64,000 nucleotides of DNA from Diogma glabrata (taxonomy: Eukaryota > Arthropoda > Insecta > Diptera > Cylindrotomidae), in assembly GCA_963693315.1 (NCBI GenBank), contig OY856187.1, forward strand, positions 116,907,687-116,971,686, read 5' to 3'. A model generated the notes under the pieces. That model was not told the DNA's origin and did no database searches. It saw nothing but the letters and a program-made list of their open reading frames with translations. The stretch's first letter is position 1. Every line of letters begins with the position of its first letter. Shown one piece after another: positions 12,634 through 48,211 of this stretch. The position numbers and the translations under genes were made by a program.

Positions 12634-12734
12634 TTTTATCTCAATTCCGTTCGGTTCGGGGAATCGAACCGGCGTTCTTCTGATCAAAGTTTAGGGTTTA
12701 CCATTTAACTAACTAGACCAGCGACGAGATAAAA
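12634..12734 (-). ncRNA. tRNA-like element (SINE head or tRNA pseudogene)
   Basis: On the - strand a consensus Pol III B box GGTTCGATTCC (12660-12670) lies downstream of an A-box-like TGGTCTAGTTAG (about 12709-12720), at about the usual tRNA spacing. The T stem and D stem do not pair as in a functional tRNA and I cannot place an anticodon loop. Flanking complementary TTTTATCTC and GAGATAAAA bound the unit. It is probably a SINE-like or tRNA-derived relic. Confidence 0.45.
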
Positions 12735-13187
12735 ATTGGTTTTTCTATTTTGCGTCTAAAATAAAGTCATTTCGATACTCAAATGCGTATCGAAATGGCC
12801 TTCATTAAGATACGCAAAGTTTTGTTTTTCAAGGTTGGTCACATTGGTCATACAGTGAAAGTTAAAACGAATAATTATATAAATAAAATTATTCTTATTA
12901 ATTAATCTTATTATTAAAAAATAATCTAAATTAGTGTTAAATATTTTAATTAATTAAAATAATTAGTAATAATAACAAAATATCAAATAGACTATATTTT
13001 AATAAAATACACATTTTATGAAAGCTAGTTTTGCAACAAAAAAATATATAGAAATATGATGAAACGCAGAGCTTACTATTTTGAATTGAAATTTTTAGAA
13101 ATTTTCTTTAAAACATTAAAACATAAAAAATATTTTTTTAAATTTCAAGACAAAAAATGCAAAATAGAAAAAAGTAGTATAAAAAAC
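12735..13187. other. Non-coding, small inverted repeat
   Basis: An imperfect hairpin around 12779-12800 (TTTCGATACTC... GCGTATCGAAA) and outer GCGTCT/GATACGC pairing. Otherwise AT-rich with no gene signal. Confidence 0.3.
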
Positions 13188-13294
13188 TCGTTTCATAAGA
13201 CGTTTTATCGCACTTATCCTTTAGAAAACTCCCCGCTGCGCGGGTCGTTTTCTAAACAGATTGCGTGCGATAAAATCGTCGATTATGAAACTAG
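13188..13294. mobile_element. Hairpin element with GC core
   Basis: The arms CTCGTTTCATAAGACGTTTT and GATTATGAAACTAG pair with several mismatches and continue inward to TTTAGAAAAC/GTTTTCTAAA around a GC-rich tip (CCCCGCTGCGCGGG). It is about 107 bp, so a very short MITE or a structured element. It lies about 0.55 kb upstream of the endophilin start. Confidence 0.6.
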
Positions 13295-13731
13295 TTTCTT
13301 AATATATTATTTTGGACGATCGACTTAACATCGCAATTATTTTTTAATTCATTATTAGTGTCAATTTTTGTCTTATTTTTTATTTATTCTACGAACACGT
13401 TTTATCGTTCTTCATACTTCAACCAAGTTGACATTGAATAAAGAACATTATGGATCTACGAATATGGTTTTAGATGCCAACTTTAAGCTTTATATATATG
13501 CCAACTTTAAGCTTTATTTTTCTTTAAACCAACCAACCAATTTAAAGTGATGTCCCTTATCTTCAGAATATTTCATTTCAATCATAGTTATAGAAAATTA
13601 TTTTTGATTCTTCTACACATGCTTCAATGAATTTTTACAAACGTTATCAACGTTTTAATTTAATAGTTAAAATTTAAATCAAATTACAAAACTTAATAAA
13701 ATAAATAACCTTTGACTATTCCATTTTACAG
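13295..13731. other. Upstream of endophilin, nothing firm
   Basis: AT-rich. A 19-bp word ATGCCAACTTTAAGCTTTA is repeated at 13474 and 13499. No TATA/initiator arrangement can be defended. Confidence 0.3.
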
Positions 13732-13846
13732 ATATTATAAACAATTTTGGAAGAGACAATTTAAAATACTCAATACTTGGAAAAGTAGCGTGATTGGAGG
13801 AAGTAGAAGTTTAGTTATAGCAGATTTTGCAAAAAATTAACTCATA
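13732..13846 (+). other. EndoA: 5' UTR segment of endophilin exon 1
   Basis: A pyrimidine-containing tract ending in ATTTTACAG (AG at 13730-13731) lies 115 bases before the start codon. This suggests a splice acceptor, with the first coding exon preceded by a non-coding 5' exon further upstream. The interval has no ORF. I cannot locate the upstream exon or the promoter in the repeat-rich 13.7 kb before it. Confidence 0.45.
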
Positions 13847-36773
<22,927 letters not shown>

Positions 36774-36970
36774 ATCGATTAAAAATCCGACGCAAAACTA
36801 AAAATAAAAAATAAAATTCTACAAAACATAAACAGATAACATTTAAAGTTTAATAGATATATTTTTATTATTTTTTGTTAGTTAATTAATATAATGTTTA
36901 ATTATATTATTATTTTAAGAATCAAAATATCGAAGAATATTAAATTTATTTACAATAAATAAAGTTTTCC
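36774..36970 (+). other. EndoA: Endophilin A 3' UTR with poly(A) signal
   Basis: AT-rich sequence without ORFs follows the stop. AATAAA signals lie at 36954-36959 and just after (AATAAATAAAG), about 180 bases downstream, and are plausible cleavage signals. Other AATAAA-like strings in this AT-rich DNA mean longer UTRs cannot be excluded. Confidence 0.5.
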
Positions 36971-37795
36971 TCATAAAAAAATTATTATAATTTTGTTAAT
37001 TGTAAAGAAGTAAAATATATTATTACTAAGAAGAAAGAGCTATTATTTTATTATTTTTCTATTTAAGCTAAGTATTATTAAGTTGAACTATTTTGAATTT
37101 TTTTTTTAATTTTATGTTTTATTTTATTTTTTTAAAGCGTTCGAGATGGAAAATATTTTTATAAGCTTACTTAATATAAATTATAAATCAAAGATTTATG
37201 ACGTGCTCAAGTATATGGAATAAAATCAAAGTTGTAGTCAACAACAAAAAAATACAAAACTAAAAGTTAATTTATGTATGAAATTTTTCGTTCGTTCAAG
37301 TAAGTAATAATTTAGAAAATTTACACATTCATTTAAATTAGCTATTGAATAGAATGCGGTTATATTAAGAGGAACCGTGTGAATTAATAAACTAAAAATC
37401 ACTTAAATTGCCAAACCACGCAATTCACACTAAATAATCAACTCTAGCAGCCAATTGTTGTTTTCAAATTTAGACTTTTGCCTTCAAAAGTTTGTTTAAA
37501 CATTTAATTTTCTGATTGCTACGGTTGCTAAGCAAGAGTTTCTCTGAAAACTATTTGGTTATCCTTCTAATTGAAAACACGAGCTTACGAATTTTAAAAT
37601 CTTTAAAACTACTTATAAATAACGTAACGAGTTGATTTATTAGTCAATGTTAATAAAGGAACTCGCAATTTATCTAAAACGAAAAATGTTATATAGAATT
37701 TTACAACCGATTTTTCATATCATGGAAAAGTGTTTATAAATGTAGAAAGTAATAATTATATAATTTTCTTGTGTGAACTACTTGAAGTGATTGCA
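36971..37795. other. Non-coding downstream of endophilin
   Basis: AT-rich with no supported feature. It may include further 3' UTR. Confidence 0.3.
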
Positions 37796-38020
37796 ATAAT
37801 ACAAAGTAAAACAACGTCTTTTTTCACTTCAAAAACTTTTTATTGTAACACCAAATATTTTCTGTCTCTAAGAGACCTTCTCCTTGGGTTAATTGTTTTC
37901 TAAACTAACAGTTTAGAAAACAATTAACCCAAGGAGAAGGTCTCTTAGAGACAGAAAATATTTGGTGTTACAATAAAAAGTTTTTGAAGTGAAAAAAGAC
38001 GTTGTTTTACTTTGTATTAT
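37796..38020. repeat. Perfect 225-bp palindrome
   Basis: Two arms of 111 bp separated by 3 bases (AAC) at the centre: AATACAAAGTAAAACAACGT ... TTTCTAAACT, and its exact reverse complement. I found no mismatch on reading both arms. The flanks show no clear target duplication. It is either a very young hairpin MITE or an assembly/inversion product. Confidence 0.92.
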
Positions 38021-39799
38021 AGAAAGTAATGTCTGATTTTATTCGCGGCTGCTTTTATGAAACTAAATTTGGATAAATGGAACGTACTCGTGCCTAACAT
38101 AAACCAACTAGAGAAAAATAGAGAGAACTATATCACTTAAAACCTTTACGCTAAACTCACATGAAAAAATTGAATAATGTCTTATTCTAATCCAGATTGT
38201 ATGTAATAGCATTCAGGCTAATAAATCTTGAACTACACACTTGCCTATATAATTTATTTTTAGAAATCTTTAAGTTCAACTCAATAGTGAATTCGTATTT
38301 CTGATCAGTTTATCCACGTTATCTCTTACTTATAACTGTATCAATTCTTTGTTTCGCCGGCTTTTCAAACTATACTAAGTCTAGTCATACGTCGTTCAAC
38401 ATCTTTAAGTTTCAGTTTCTTGTGTTAATTATATTCAACAATATTTTATTTATAAAAAGTTTTATTTCGAATTGTTTACAATCACAAGAGAAAACAAAGA
38501 AGTGGAATTCATGTTAACATAATATAATAATTAAAATTTAAACAAAACATATTTTATTCGATTGAATTAAAAATAAATAAATATATAAAAAAATTTAAAA
38601 ATTATTGATATTAAAACTATTAAATTTGTCTCTATTTAGATAGGAATTTTATTGAATTTTTTATTGATAAATATTAATTAATGCGTATAATTAATTCAAA
38701 ATAAAATAAAAATTAATTTTTTATAAACAGTGGAATTTATTATTTATCACAAATTACTTACTCATTACAATATTTTTTTCTTTAACTAAAAAATTTTGAA
38801 TAAAACCGACAATTATTCAGATAATTATATTAAATTGACAATAAATTAGTTTCAGGAACCTAATAAACAATTGATATGCATGTTTTTTGTTAATTTTATT
38901 TATTTTTATTTTACAAAATTTTAAAATTTTTGCTTTAGTTATGTAAAATAAATTTTAAATCGCAAGCACATACAACAAAGAAAAATATAATAGGAAAATT
39001 TATTTATAAAAAAAATAATATCAATTCAATTTTTTTTTTAAATTCCAGAGCCTGTTTCAGTAACAAAATATAAAGAAAAAAACTTTTTAAAATACTTATT
39101 AAATAACAAAACTAAAAAGAACAATTATTTATTTTTTTTTTAACATAAACCAACCAAAAATATTGATATATTTCTGTTAAGGATGCTATTTTTATCTCCT
39201 ATCTCTATAATATGTAACTTGTTATTGTGTCTGTCGTTTTCAAAACCTTTAAAAATTGCAAATTTGTAAGTGTCTTTTATTTTTTTTAAAAACTGTTTTC
39301 AAATTTTAAATTATTTATCATTTTTTGATTTGAAAATTCTTAAAACTTAACATAAATTTTGTCGTCTCTTCATAGCGTAAACATCAGAGCTGTGAAATAA
39401 AGACGTTCAATTTCAGATTTTTCTAATGGAAATTTCAACTTAGATCTACAGATCTATTCCAACACTATTTCTATTTATTGCCGAACATTTGCAACTAGAA
39501 CATACACTACTGCTTGTTGGTTTGCGTATATATGGCTTCAATTGAGGAGTATTCGAAAGGAATGTAACAGGAACTGTGATATATATCGGCTGTTTAGCAA
39601 GGTCTTAAACATATTATGTTTAGGATCTTGCAAAACAGCCGAGAGAATCTTTATGCGCAATTAAGCTCTGTGTTCGGGCGTATTCAACCATTAGTTCTCG
39701 GTCGTACTCAATAGTTGTTCAGGTTGATTTGATTTAAGTCGAGCAGGATATTTAGTTTTTATTGATCTTCAACATAGCTTTTCACCAACCTCCAAAGAT
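38021..39799. other. Non-coding intergenic, small hairpin
   Basis: AT-rich. A 55-bp hairpin lies at 39577-39632 (CGGCTGTTTAGCAAG... and CTTGCAAAACAGCCG). Nothing else is supported. Confidence 0.4.
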
Positions 39800-40228
39800 A
39801 AAAACTTACAAGCACAGATGTAAAGACGCGAACGTGGTTAATGTGAACCAACAAATTTGATATATCATGGATGAACGGGTTTCTGAAGAGATCAAATCGA
39901 TTTTACCTAAGTCTGCAAACCTTTTACGGTTCAAATAATTAGGCCCATCCTTTTACGATTCAAATAATTACATGTAGAACTGCAGCCCTCCAGCGTGACG
40001 TTTTCAACAGAGTCTCTCATCTCTGGAATTCATTACTTTCGTGGGTTTTCCCTGATAACTTTAACCCTCAAAAGTACAAAGTCGGCGTTCATAAATTTCT
40101 AAAAGAAACTTAATTCTCAATTGATTATAATCCCTAGTTGGCATGGTATCTTCGGATATTCAGAGACGTTAATATATAATTAATTATATTAACACTAAAC
40201 ATGCCTAACTTTCAATAAAAAAAAAAAT
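39800..40228 (+). mobile_element. LINE 3' end, truncated copy
   Basis: It matches the C-terminus and 3' UTR of the 49.5-kb LINE in the opposite orientation: ATGGATGAACGG.TTCTGA (MDERxSEEIKSILPKSANL), then CTCTGGAATTCATTACTTTC (LWNSLLSW), then AACACTAAACATGCCTAACT and an A-run at 40217-40228. It is diverged, with internal stops and a small internal duplication of TTTTACG.TTCAAATAATTA. Confidence 0.85.
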
Positions 40229-43200
40229 CAGCAGAACTTGCTGATTTCGTGTTAAATTTTTTGTTTGGCGTCTGTAAAATATGTCTATAAAATTTTTTCG
40301 ATTCATTTAAAAAATAGTTAAACATTCACAGATTGCAAAACTGAATATTTAACCTCAATATATTTTTCTTGCGGTAAGACTTGTCCCGATGATCCTACAC
40401 CTTAAGCATCTGATCAACCAGATTGCCGAGTCTTTTCTTCGCATCTAAATTGCACTTAATCGCCTCGTGGCAGACGCTCAATATCGTTTAAAGATAACTT
40501 CCAGTCTGGTTAACCTTAGGTTTGTGGTTTATTGAATATCTACAAGAAAATTACAATTAGGCTCTGCAGATTTGAAGTACTTTACTACTAACGATTTGAC
40601 GTGCTTGTCTTCACTGACTCTATTCGAACTCGTCCAGATCGAAGATGCTTTTTCGCTAAGATAACCAGCGCACAGATATGGTATTTTGGTACTATAATTT
40701 TCAAGTATAAAAATTTAAAGTTTACTTATAGCCAAGTACTAGGCCATCAAAAAACCGCGGTTGTTGAATTAAGGATGACACATTAGCCATTGTATTTTGG
40801 AGTAACGGAACTGGAGACACTACCCTACAGCAGTGTATATGATTTACAGAAATTTAAGCTTATCCTTTAACAACAGTAAAATCTGACTCCAAGGTTGTCA
40901 CGGCGCTCACAAAATACACAGAAAGACTTAATTGGCATAAACCCGTATGTGTTAATGGACTTCACTATCACTAGCTTTAGGGTAAAACTCGGTGTAAGCT
41001 AAAACATTCAACCCCAAACGAAATTCATTGGATAGTAATAGCATCCTCGCTTGATGCCGGTGCTTTTGGCTTAGAAGTCTTGATAAATTTGGTAAATGAT
41101 TGGACCAAAGCAAAGATTACATTCCTTTAGTATGCAAGCGAGATGGTACCATTATATTGTGCCTTAACAATGGCACTGGCTAGATCACAACAATACGGCT
41201 ACATCACAAACGAATTGCATAGCTAAAGGTGTTGTTTTAGTCCGTAAAATTGTCTCTAACCCTTAAAGAGTGTTCCAAAATTATAATGTTTTGAGTAAAC
41301 AGCTTTATTTACATGTGTTTTGTTGTTTGGTACTAAAGTAATACATTGGGTTTTCGAGAGGTTTGTGCGACCCGATTTTGGTTCACTATTTAGTCGGGAT
41401 TTTGAGAAAGTGAAAATTGGCCGGGATTAGGTTGTTATTTTAACCATTTTTCATATTCATCACACGAGTAACGGACATAAATGATCATTTTGTGGCTTCG
41501 TCAGCACTGTTTAATTGGATTACCAGTCAAATTGATGCCCAGCACAGTTCGCATTACATTTTGGTTCGTTTCCTTTACTACATAGTAAATTAGCCTAAAA
41601 CATCGTACACGTGGATCGTTTGCTTGCCACGACGCGTTAAACTCGGCGGCGAAACAAAATGAAATTAAAAGAAGTACACAGAGAATTATGTTTAGACTTT
41701 TGTAAAACTGTCGCGAAAAGTCTGTCGAAAATCAACAAAGTGTAACAAATATAGTTTTCACTTTGTTTAGTTTTTCAAATCTATGTTACATTAAAATTTG
41801 TTTTTTCAATTCTTCAATTAATATATTATTAACTATATATGTTTTCTACTTCTGAATTAATAAACTCCATTAAAATGTTCTATTAATTAATATATCCATT
41901 TATCATCGTTACACGTCATTTAATTAAAACATAATAAAAAGAGACAAAAATATAACAAATAATTAAACTATTGATTGTAATTATTAAAAAAATATTTAAA
42001 TTAAAAACAAAAGAGAAAATGAAACTATAAAACTTGCGCTATTATCTATATAGATGTTGTTTTATTATTACAATATGAAGATTTTTAAAATTAACTATAA
42101 CAATAAGTTAATTTATTTATTTTGTGATTTAATCGTCTTAAATCAGACAAAGTTTTGTTCTTGATACTGTTCAACTGTTCTTGATACACAAAAAAAAAAT
42201 AATTAAGCAAATTATTAACGATTTGAAATTTTTAAATCACAAACTAAAAATTAATTTTTTTTCCTTTAACATTAAAATACAAAAAAGAAAAAAATGACAA
42301 TACATAGAATTATGTAAAGAAATTAAATCGTTAAATTTTTAATTAAAATAATAAAATTTAAATTTTTATCCAGAAAAATCATTATTCAAAAATAAAAATA
42401 GAATTAAATCATAAATGTGATTTTTTAAAATAAAAGAAAAAAATTGAAATTTTATTTTTATTTTTAATTTAATATTTTATTGCTATCTTTCTATCTCTCT
42501 TTCTCTAATGTCTTTGTGTGTTTCAACAAAATTTATAAAAAAAATGTTTTCTCTTATTTTCTATAATAACTAGGTAAAACTAAACAATATATGTCCTTGT
42601 ATAATTTGTTTGTTTCGGTTTCTAAATAAATCATCATTAAATGAAAATTACATTATTACAAAATAGTAAAAATATGAGAGATAGCGCCATTTCGTTAAAA
42701 TTATTAAATTTATTTTATACATATTATCAATAATTAAATTAGTAAAATCATATTGATCATAATAAATACAGTAAGCAAAAATTAAAACATAAAAAGACAA
42801 AAATTCAACATATAATCAAATGAAAAATGTTATGTCTATATATTTTATTAATTTAATTATTGAAATTAATGTTTTGTAATATAAACATTTTAAAGTAATA
42901 AAATATTTTTATTTTTAAATCTGTAAATGTGAATTAATAAAGAGATATTATAAAATTAAAATTTAAACAAAAAATACAATTCTGATGTTATATAATTATG
43001 CTATAAGTGATAATTGAAAGTAATAAAAACATAACTGACATCAATAAAATAATAATAAATGAAAAAATATGGATGATAAAAATAGATAAAAATATAGATG
43101 TATTGCAAGGTGCCATTATTTTAAAAATAAAGTAATTAAATCAACAACAAAATTAACAAATAATAACACCATGTTTCAATTGAAAAATGCGCTATTTTAC

Positions 43201-43440
43201 AAGAAAATTGGTTTACGTCATTAGTTACTCTTATTTGTTATTAGCATCTTTAAAATTATATCTCGATGAATTATAAATTTGTGATGGTCGATTCGATTCG
43301 AACATGCTTTTTTACTTCTAAATTCAATCGACTAAAAAATAATATTTTTATTCGCCTATATATTAAAGTGTTACTTTATTACTGTGATTTGCGGCTTTAA
43401 AGTATCACTTTTCAACTATTTATTTTGTCGTCATAGCGAC
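40229..43440. other. Non-coding intergenic, nothing firm
   Basis: A small hairpin at 40228-40246 (ATCAGCAGAACTTGCTGAT). A moderate-GC block at 40.4-41.7 kb may be old repeat. 41.75-43.4 kb is extremely AT-rich. No gene is supported. Confidence 0.3.
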
Positions 43441-43590
43441 GTCCAAAAAAGTAAAACGCATTTGTATTTGTTTAAATTCTATGAAAAGTAAATTTTTTTA
43501 TCAAAGCAACCCGCAAATTCAAAATTTCATTATCCAATTAAAATAGTTGTTATCATTTGTTGTCATAGAATTTGGAAAAAATAATAAATA
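43441..43590 (+). repeat. Dispersed repeat, copy 1
   Basis: AAATTTTTTTATCAAAGCAA through TAGTTGTTATCATTTGTTGTCATAG matches 52690-52790 in the same orientation, and part of it again at 52790-52870. The copies flank the 44-51.5 kb cluster of insertions. Confidence 0.6.
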
Positions 43591-43699
43591 TTTTTTCAAA
43601 GGTTACTTGTTCCACATTTTTTCATTTTAAAATTTATGAAAATTTATAATTTTAATTTAGAATAAACAACTTTTCTTAAAATATTTTGCTTGCGGCGAA

Positions 43700-43835
43700 T
43701 AAAATATAGTATATGATGCACGGACGTAAGCTATTTTGGACTTAATGTGGGTGCAAATCTCGGCTAGCGCCTCGATTTGCAAACTCCACATCCGTCCAAA
43801 ATCTTTAGCTTTACGTCCTAGCATCATAATGTACT
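43700..43835. mobile_element. Hairpin MITE
   Basis: Imperfect arms (TATGATGCACGGACGTAAGC ... GGTGCAAATCTCG against CGATTTGCAAACTCC ... GCTTTACGTCCTAGCATCATA) around a GC tip. It lies just outside the large foldback element. Confidence 0.65.
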
Positions 43836-44289
43836 ATTATGGGTGATTCTATTGGGTAACTTTTAAAGATATTTTGTTGACTATATTACTTCGGTCTGAC
43901 AGACCTAAGTATTACATTCATGAGCTCAAAGTGAAATTCTTACCCCCACTTTTTTTGGCATTTCTCGACGTTTTAGGACCTACTGATTCTAAAAAAGCAA
44001 AAAAAAATGTGTGTCTGTCTGTCGGCCGTCCGGCCGTCACAACCGACGAAATCTAGAAAACCGCTGGACGGATTTCAAAATTTTTTTTCTAAAAATAGGT
44101 TTACTCAATGGGAAGAGCCGAAAGGACGATGTGTTCGATAACTGTACCGGAAGTGTGTCAAAAAAATCGTCAAGTGTGTCAAAACAAGGAAATTTGCATA
44201 TTTTTTGCTTAAAAAACGTTCATTTTAAGTGATTACGAGTAGGAACATTGAATTTGGAGAAATCTTGATGGTCGGGATTGGCATGCGAG

Positions 44290-44700
44290 ACCAAAATCTA
44301 GATTATTGCATTATAAGTTTGTCAAAAAAATGTTGTCAATTGTGTCAAAAGAAAGATTTTTATTTATTTTTTGACACAATTTTTTGGAAAAAAAATAAAA
44401 TCAATTGTTTGTTTGAAATGAAGTTTTATTATTATTATTGAGAATTATATCATTATAAGTTTGTCAAAAAAATGTTGTCAAGTGTGTCAAAAGAAAGATT
44501 TTTATTTATTTTTTTACCTAATTTTTTGAAAAAAAAAAATATAATTTATTGTTTGTTTGAAATGAAGTTTTATTATTATTATTGAGAATTATGGCATTAT
44601 AAGTTTGTCAAAAAAATGTTGTCAAGTGTACCAAAAGAAAGATTTTTATTTATTTTTTTACCTAATTTTTTTGAAAAAAAATGTAGCTGTTTTTATGACG
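44290..44700 (+). repeat. Tandem array in foldback arm, ~140-bp unit
   Basis: Three units each run from ATTATAAGTTTGTCAAAAAA through GAAAGATTTTTATTTATTTT to GTTTTATTATTATTATTGAG. The units differ by small changes (AATTGTGTCAA versus AAGTGTGTCAA versus AAGTGTACCAA). Inverted counterparts occur on the other side of the loop with a different count. Confidence 0.85.
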
Positions 44701-46679
44701 TAAATGTAATTTAAAATGAAATTGGACATGGAAATTTTTGAATTTCTTATAGTTTTTTAAATATTTTTGGAATTTTGAAAAAGTTTGTATTTTTGATTTT
44801 GTAATAATTTTTGCAATATTTTTAGAATTTTGGAAAAAGTTTGAATTTTTAAGAATTTTTGAAATATTATTGGAATTTAGAAAAAATTTAAATATTTGAT
44901 TTTATTCTAACTTTTGGAATATTTTTGGAATTTTGAAAAAGTTTGATTTTATTTAATTTTTACAATATTTTTGGAATTTTGATTATAATTTTCCGGCAAC
45001 GTATTGATGTTTCGAGTTGTTTTGTAATAAATTTTTAAACAGAGATAAAAAATACTTGTACTTTAACAAAGAGTTATGTTTGATATACATCGCTGCCCAA
45101 AACTAAAAACCATGTCCTTATAAAAGTTTTTTGCCGAAAACTATATCAAAATCCTTAACCCAGACCGAAGTCTTGATATCTCAGAGCTGTGAGATTTCAG
45201 CCTCTCTATATTTTTTTATTTTAAATTTCTACAAATTCGGATATTTAAGATGTGTAATCTAATAGCTATATTGCTCCCAATCGGGCCGGTCACTTTTTTA
45301 AGTAGATTTTGAGATATTTCAATTTGTATGAATTTGACCGCTTGACGAGGGTAACAGAGTAATGTATGAAATTTACTAAAACCTTGAACAAATTTCGTTG
45401 AATCTAATAATAGGACATATATTTTAAATATTAAACCACTTAAGTAACTGTTAAAATAACTGTTACCGTGTAATACCGTGAGAACTACCTCAGTCTTCAA
45501 AACAGTCTTTTGACATTTTAATAACGTAATATTACTTAAATTATATCATTTTAGGGTAGTTTTAGTAATAATATGCATTTTCTGGGAAATCAAGAAACAA
45601 TAGAAACAAAAAAATTGACAATCTTTGCCTATGAAACATGAAAAAACATGAAGAAACATGATTAAATACTGACCAGGAGACTGACGCCAGGGGATTGATG
45701 AAAAAGACATAAATTTTAGGTTATAATTACAACTATTGTTTTTGTTGGTTTTTTCGAATATAAAGTATAAAATATGGAGGGGCTGAAATCTCACAGCTCT
45801 GAGATATCAAGACTTCGGCCTGGGTTAAGGATTTTGATATAGTTTTCGGCAAAAAACTTTTATGAGGACATGGTTTTTAGTTTTGGGCAGCGATGTATAT
45901 CAAACATAACTCTTTGTTAAAGTACAAGTATTTTTTTATCTCTGTTTAGAAATTTATTACAAAACTAACACGAAACATCAATGCGTGGCCGGAAAATTAT
46001 AATCAAAATTCCAAAAATATTGTTAAAATCAAACTTTTTCAAAATTCCAAAAATATTCCAAAAATTAGTATAAAATCAAATATTTAAATTTTTTCTAAAT
46101 TCCAATAATATTTCAAAAATTCTTAAAAATTTAAACTTTTTCCAAAATTCTAAAAATATTGCAAAAATTATTACAAAATCAAAAATACAAACTTTTTCAA
46201 AATTCCAAAAATATTTAAAAAACTATAAGAAATTCAAAAATTTCCATGTCCAATTTCATTTTAAATTACATTTACGTCATAAAAACAGCTACATTTTTTT
46301 TCAAAAAAATTGGCTAAAAATAAATGAAATCATTTTTTGACACACTTGACATTATTTTTTGACAAACTTATAATGCCATAATTCTCTATAATAATAATAA
46401 AACTTCATTTCAAACAAACAATAAATTATATTTTTTTTTCCAAAAACTTGGGTAAAAAAATAAATAAAAATCTTTCTTTTGATACACTTGACAACATTTT
46501 TTTGACAAACTTATAATGCCATAATTCTCAATAATAATAATAAAACTTCATTTCAAACAAACAATTGATTTTATTTTTTTTTCCAAAAAATTGTGTAAAA
46601 AAATAAATAAAAATCATTCTTTTGACACACTTGAGAATTTCATTTCAAAGAAACAATTTTATTTTTTTCCAAAAACTTG

Positions 46680-48211
46680 TAGTCTAAGATCCGACTGAAG
46701 GATTAGTGCGCTCATCGACTTTTTGCTAAAACCAAATTTTTATGTATATTTATAATTAGCAGAATATATATCTACCAGGTTTCCTATCAAAATTTGGCCG
46801 CCAGTATTTTTAATTAAATTATATTTAATTGACTTTTGGGAAAAAATTTCGTTCACTTGTTTTTTAAATAAAATGTCGTCTACATCACGGCAATTTATAT
46901 AAAGATTCTAAAAATTCACGGTTGCCGTTGCGCACCTGGCCGCACCTCTTCGCAGCCAGGTGTAAACAGGTATGATTTCGATACATTTATACGTTCATAA
47001 CGTACATTGATTAATTCTATATCAAATTAAAGCTAATTTTTTTCTATTTATTATCATATATGGTTGCCTAATTAAATCCGGCCGCAAATAAGGGTTGCTA
47101 GCTGTTAAAGATGATAAATATTTAAGGTAGAGTGAAAGAGCGTAACATCATTTGTCAGGCGAGGATAGCGATTGCCAGCTGTGCGACGCTTTTAAGCCAT
47201 TGCGCATGCGTCGAATGTTAGTGTTCTCAACCACCGGAGAGTAATAGAGACGACTTAATAAATACTCCAAAAAATTGTCTTTCTTTTCAAAATGACAAAT
47301 TTAAAAATTACAACAAAAACTGGTACAATCCTAGTTTATCCCCCCAAATAAATTTGCGTTTTTTTCAGATAAATAGAAAGATTAGGTCCTTGCATCCTAA
47401 TCATGAAAAAAAAATTTTGCGGAAAAGAGGGGGTCAAAAGTTATAAAGGATCAAACTTTCAATTTTACCTTGGTTTTTTTTTAGTTTTTTTTTTTCTTTT
47501 TTTCCTAATTTTTATTTATTATTTGTTTATATTTAACACACACTAAAATTTTAAAATTTAAAAAAATACCTTGGTCCCCCCTTTGAGTTTTTAGAAGTAA
47601 CTTGATTTGATTTTTGATTTTTTTTTTTTTTGAGCGACCTTGCACAACTTCGATCAGCACCGCCCCCCCCCCCCCCCCCCCCGCGTCGCCTCCACGACCC
47701 CTGCACCGCAGGAGGGACCAAGGTAAAATTGAAAGTTTTAACCTTTATATCTTTTGATCCCCTCATTGCCGCAAATTTTTTTTTTCATAATTAGGATGCA
47801 GAGCACCTAATCTTTCTATTTATCTGAAAAAAAACGTAAGTTTATTTGGGGTGATAAACTAGGAAAATTCCCAAAAAATTAATATTGATTTAACTCTCTT
47901 TCACTCTACCTTAAATATTTATCATCTTTAACAGCTAGCAACCCTTATTTGCGGCCGGATTTAATTAGGCAACCATATATGATAATAAATAGAAAAAAAT
48001 TAGCTTTAATTTGATATAGAATTAATCAATGTACGTTATGAACGTATAAATGTATCAAAATCATACCTGTTTACACCTGGCTGCGAAGAGGTGCGGCCAT
48101 GTGTTCAACGGCAACCGTGATTTTTTAGAATCGTTATATAATTTGTCGTGATGTAGACAACATTTTATTTAAAAAACAAGTGAACTAATCCTGCAGCCGG
48201 ATCTCGGACTA
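46680..48211. mobile_element. 1,532-bp TIR element, TTG duplication
   Basis: The ends TAGTCTAAGATCCGACTG and (inverted) TAGTCCGAGATCCGGCTG are flanked by TTG at 46677-46679 and 48212-48214. It interrupts a tandem unit of the foldback arm. Longer subterminal inverted arms (about 46905-47145 and 47885-48175) follow. It carries MITE copy 2 and no transposase. The ends resemble those of the 57.6-kb element. Confidence 0.75.
47327..47870. mobile_element. MITE copy 2 with G/C-rich core
   Basis: It starts GGTACAATCCTAGTTTATCC and shares AATAGAAAGATTAGGTCC with copy 1 at 10310. The right end is the inverted counterpart. The core includes a run of 20 C at about 47663-47682 and CCGCAGGAGGG. It is nested between the arms of the 46680-48211 element. 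Confidence 0.8.

Noticed and set aside
12634..12734. Functional tRNA gene
   Set aside because: The A and B boxes are present, but the D and T stems do not pair and no anticodon arm can be placed.
40601..40786. Possible RNase H start (VFTDSIRTRPDRRC)
   Set aside because: It resembles the first RNase H motif weakly, but no other motif follows in any frame. Too little to call a LINE.
47551..47766. ORF with a poly-Gly run
   Set aside because: It is the complement of the C-run in the MITE core.
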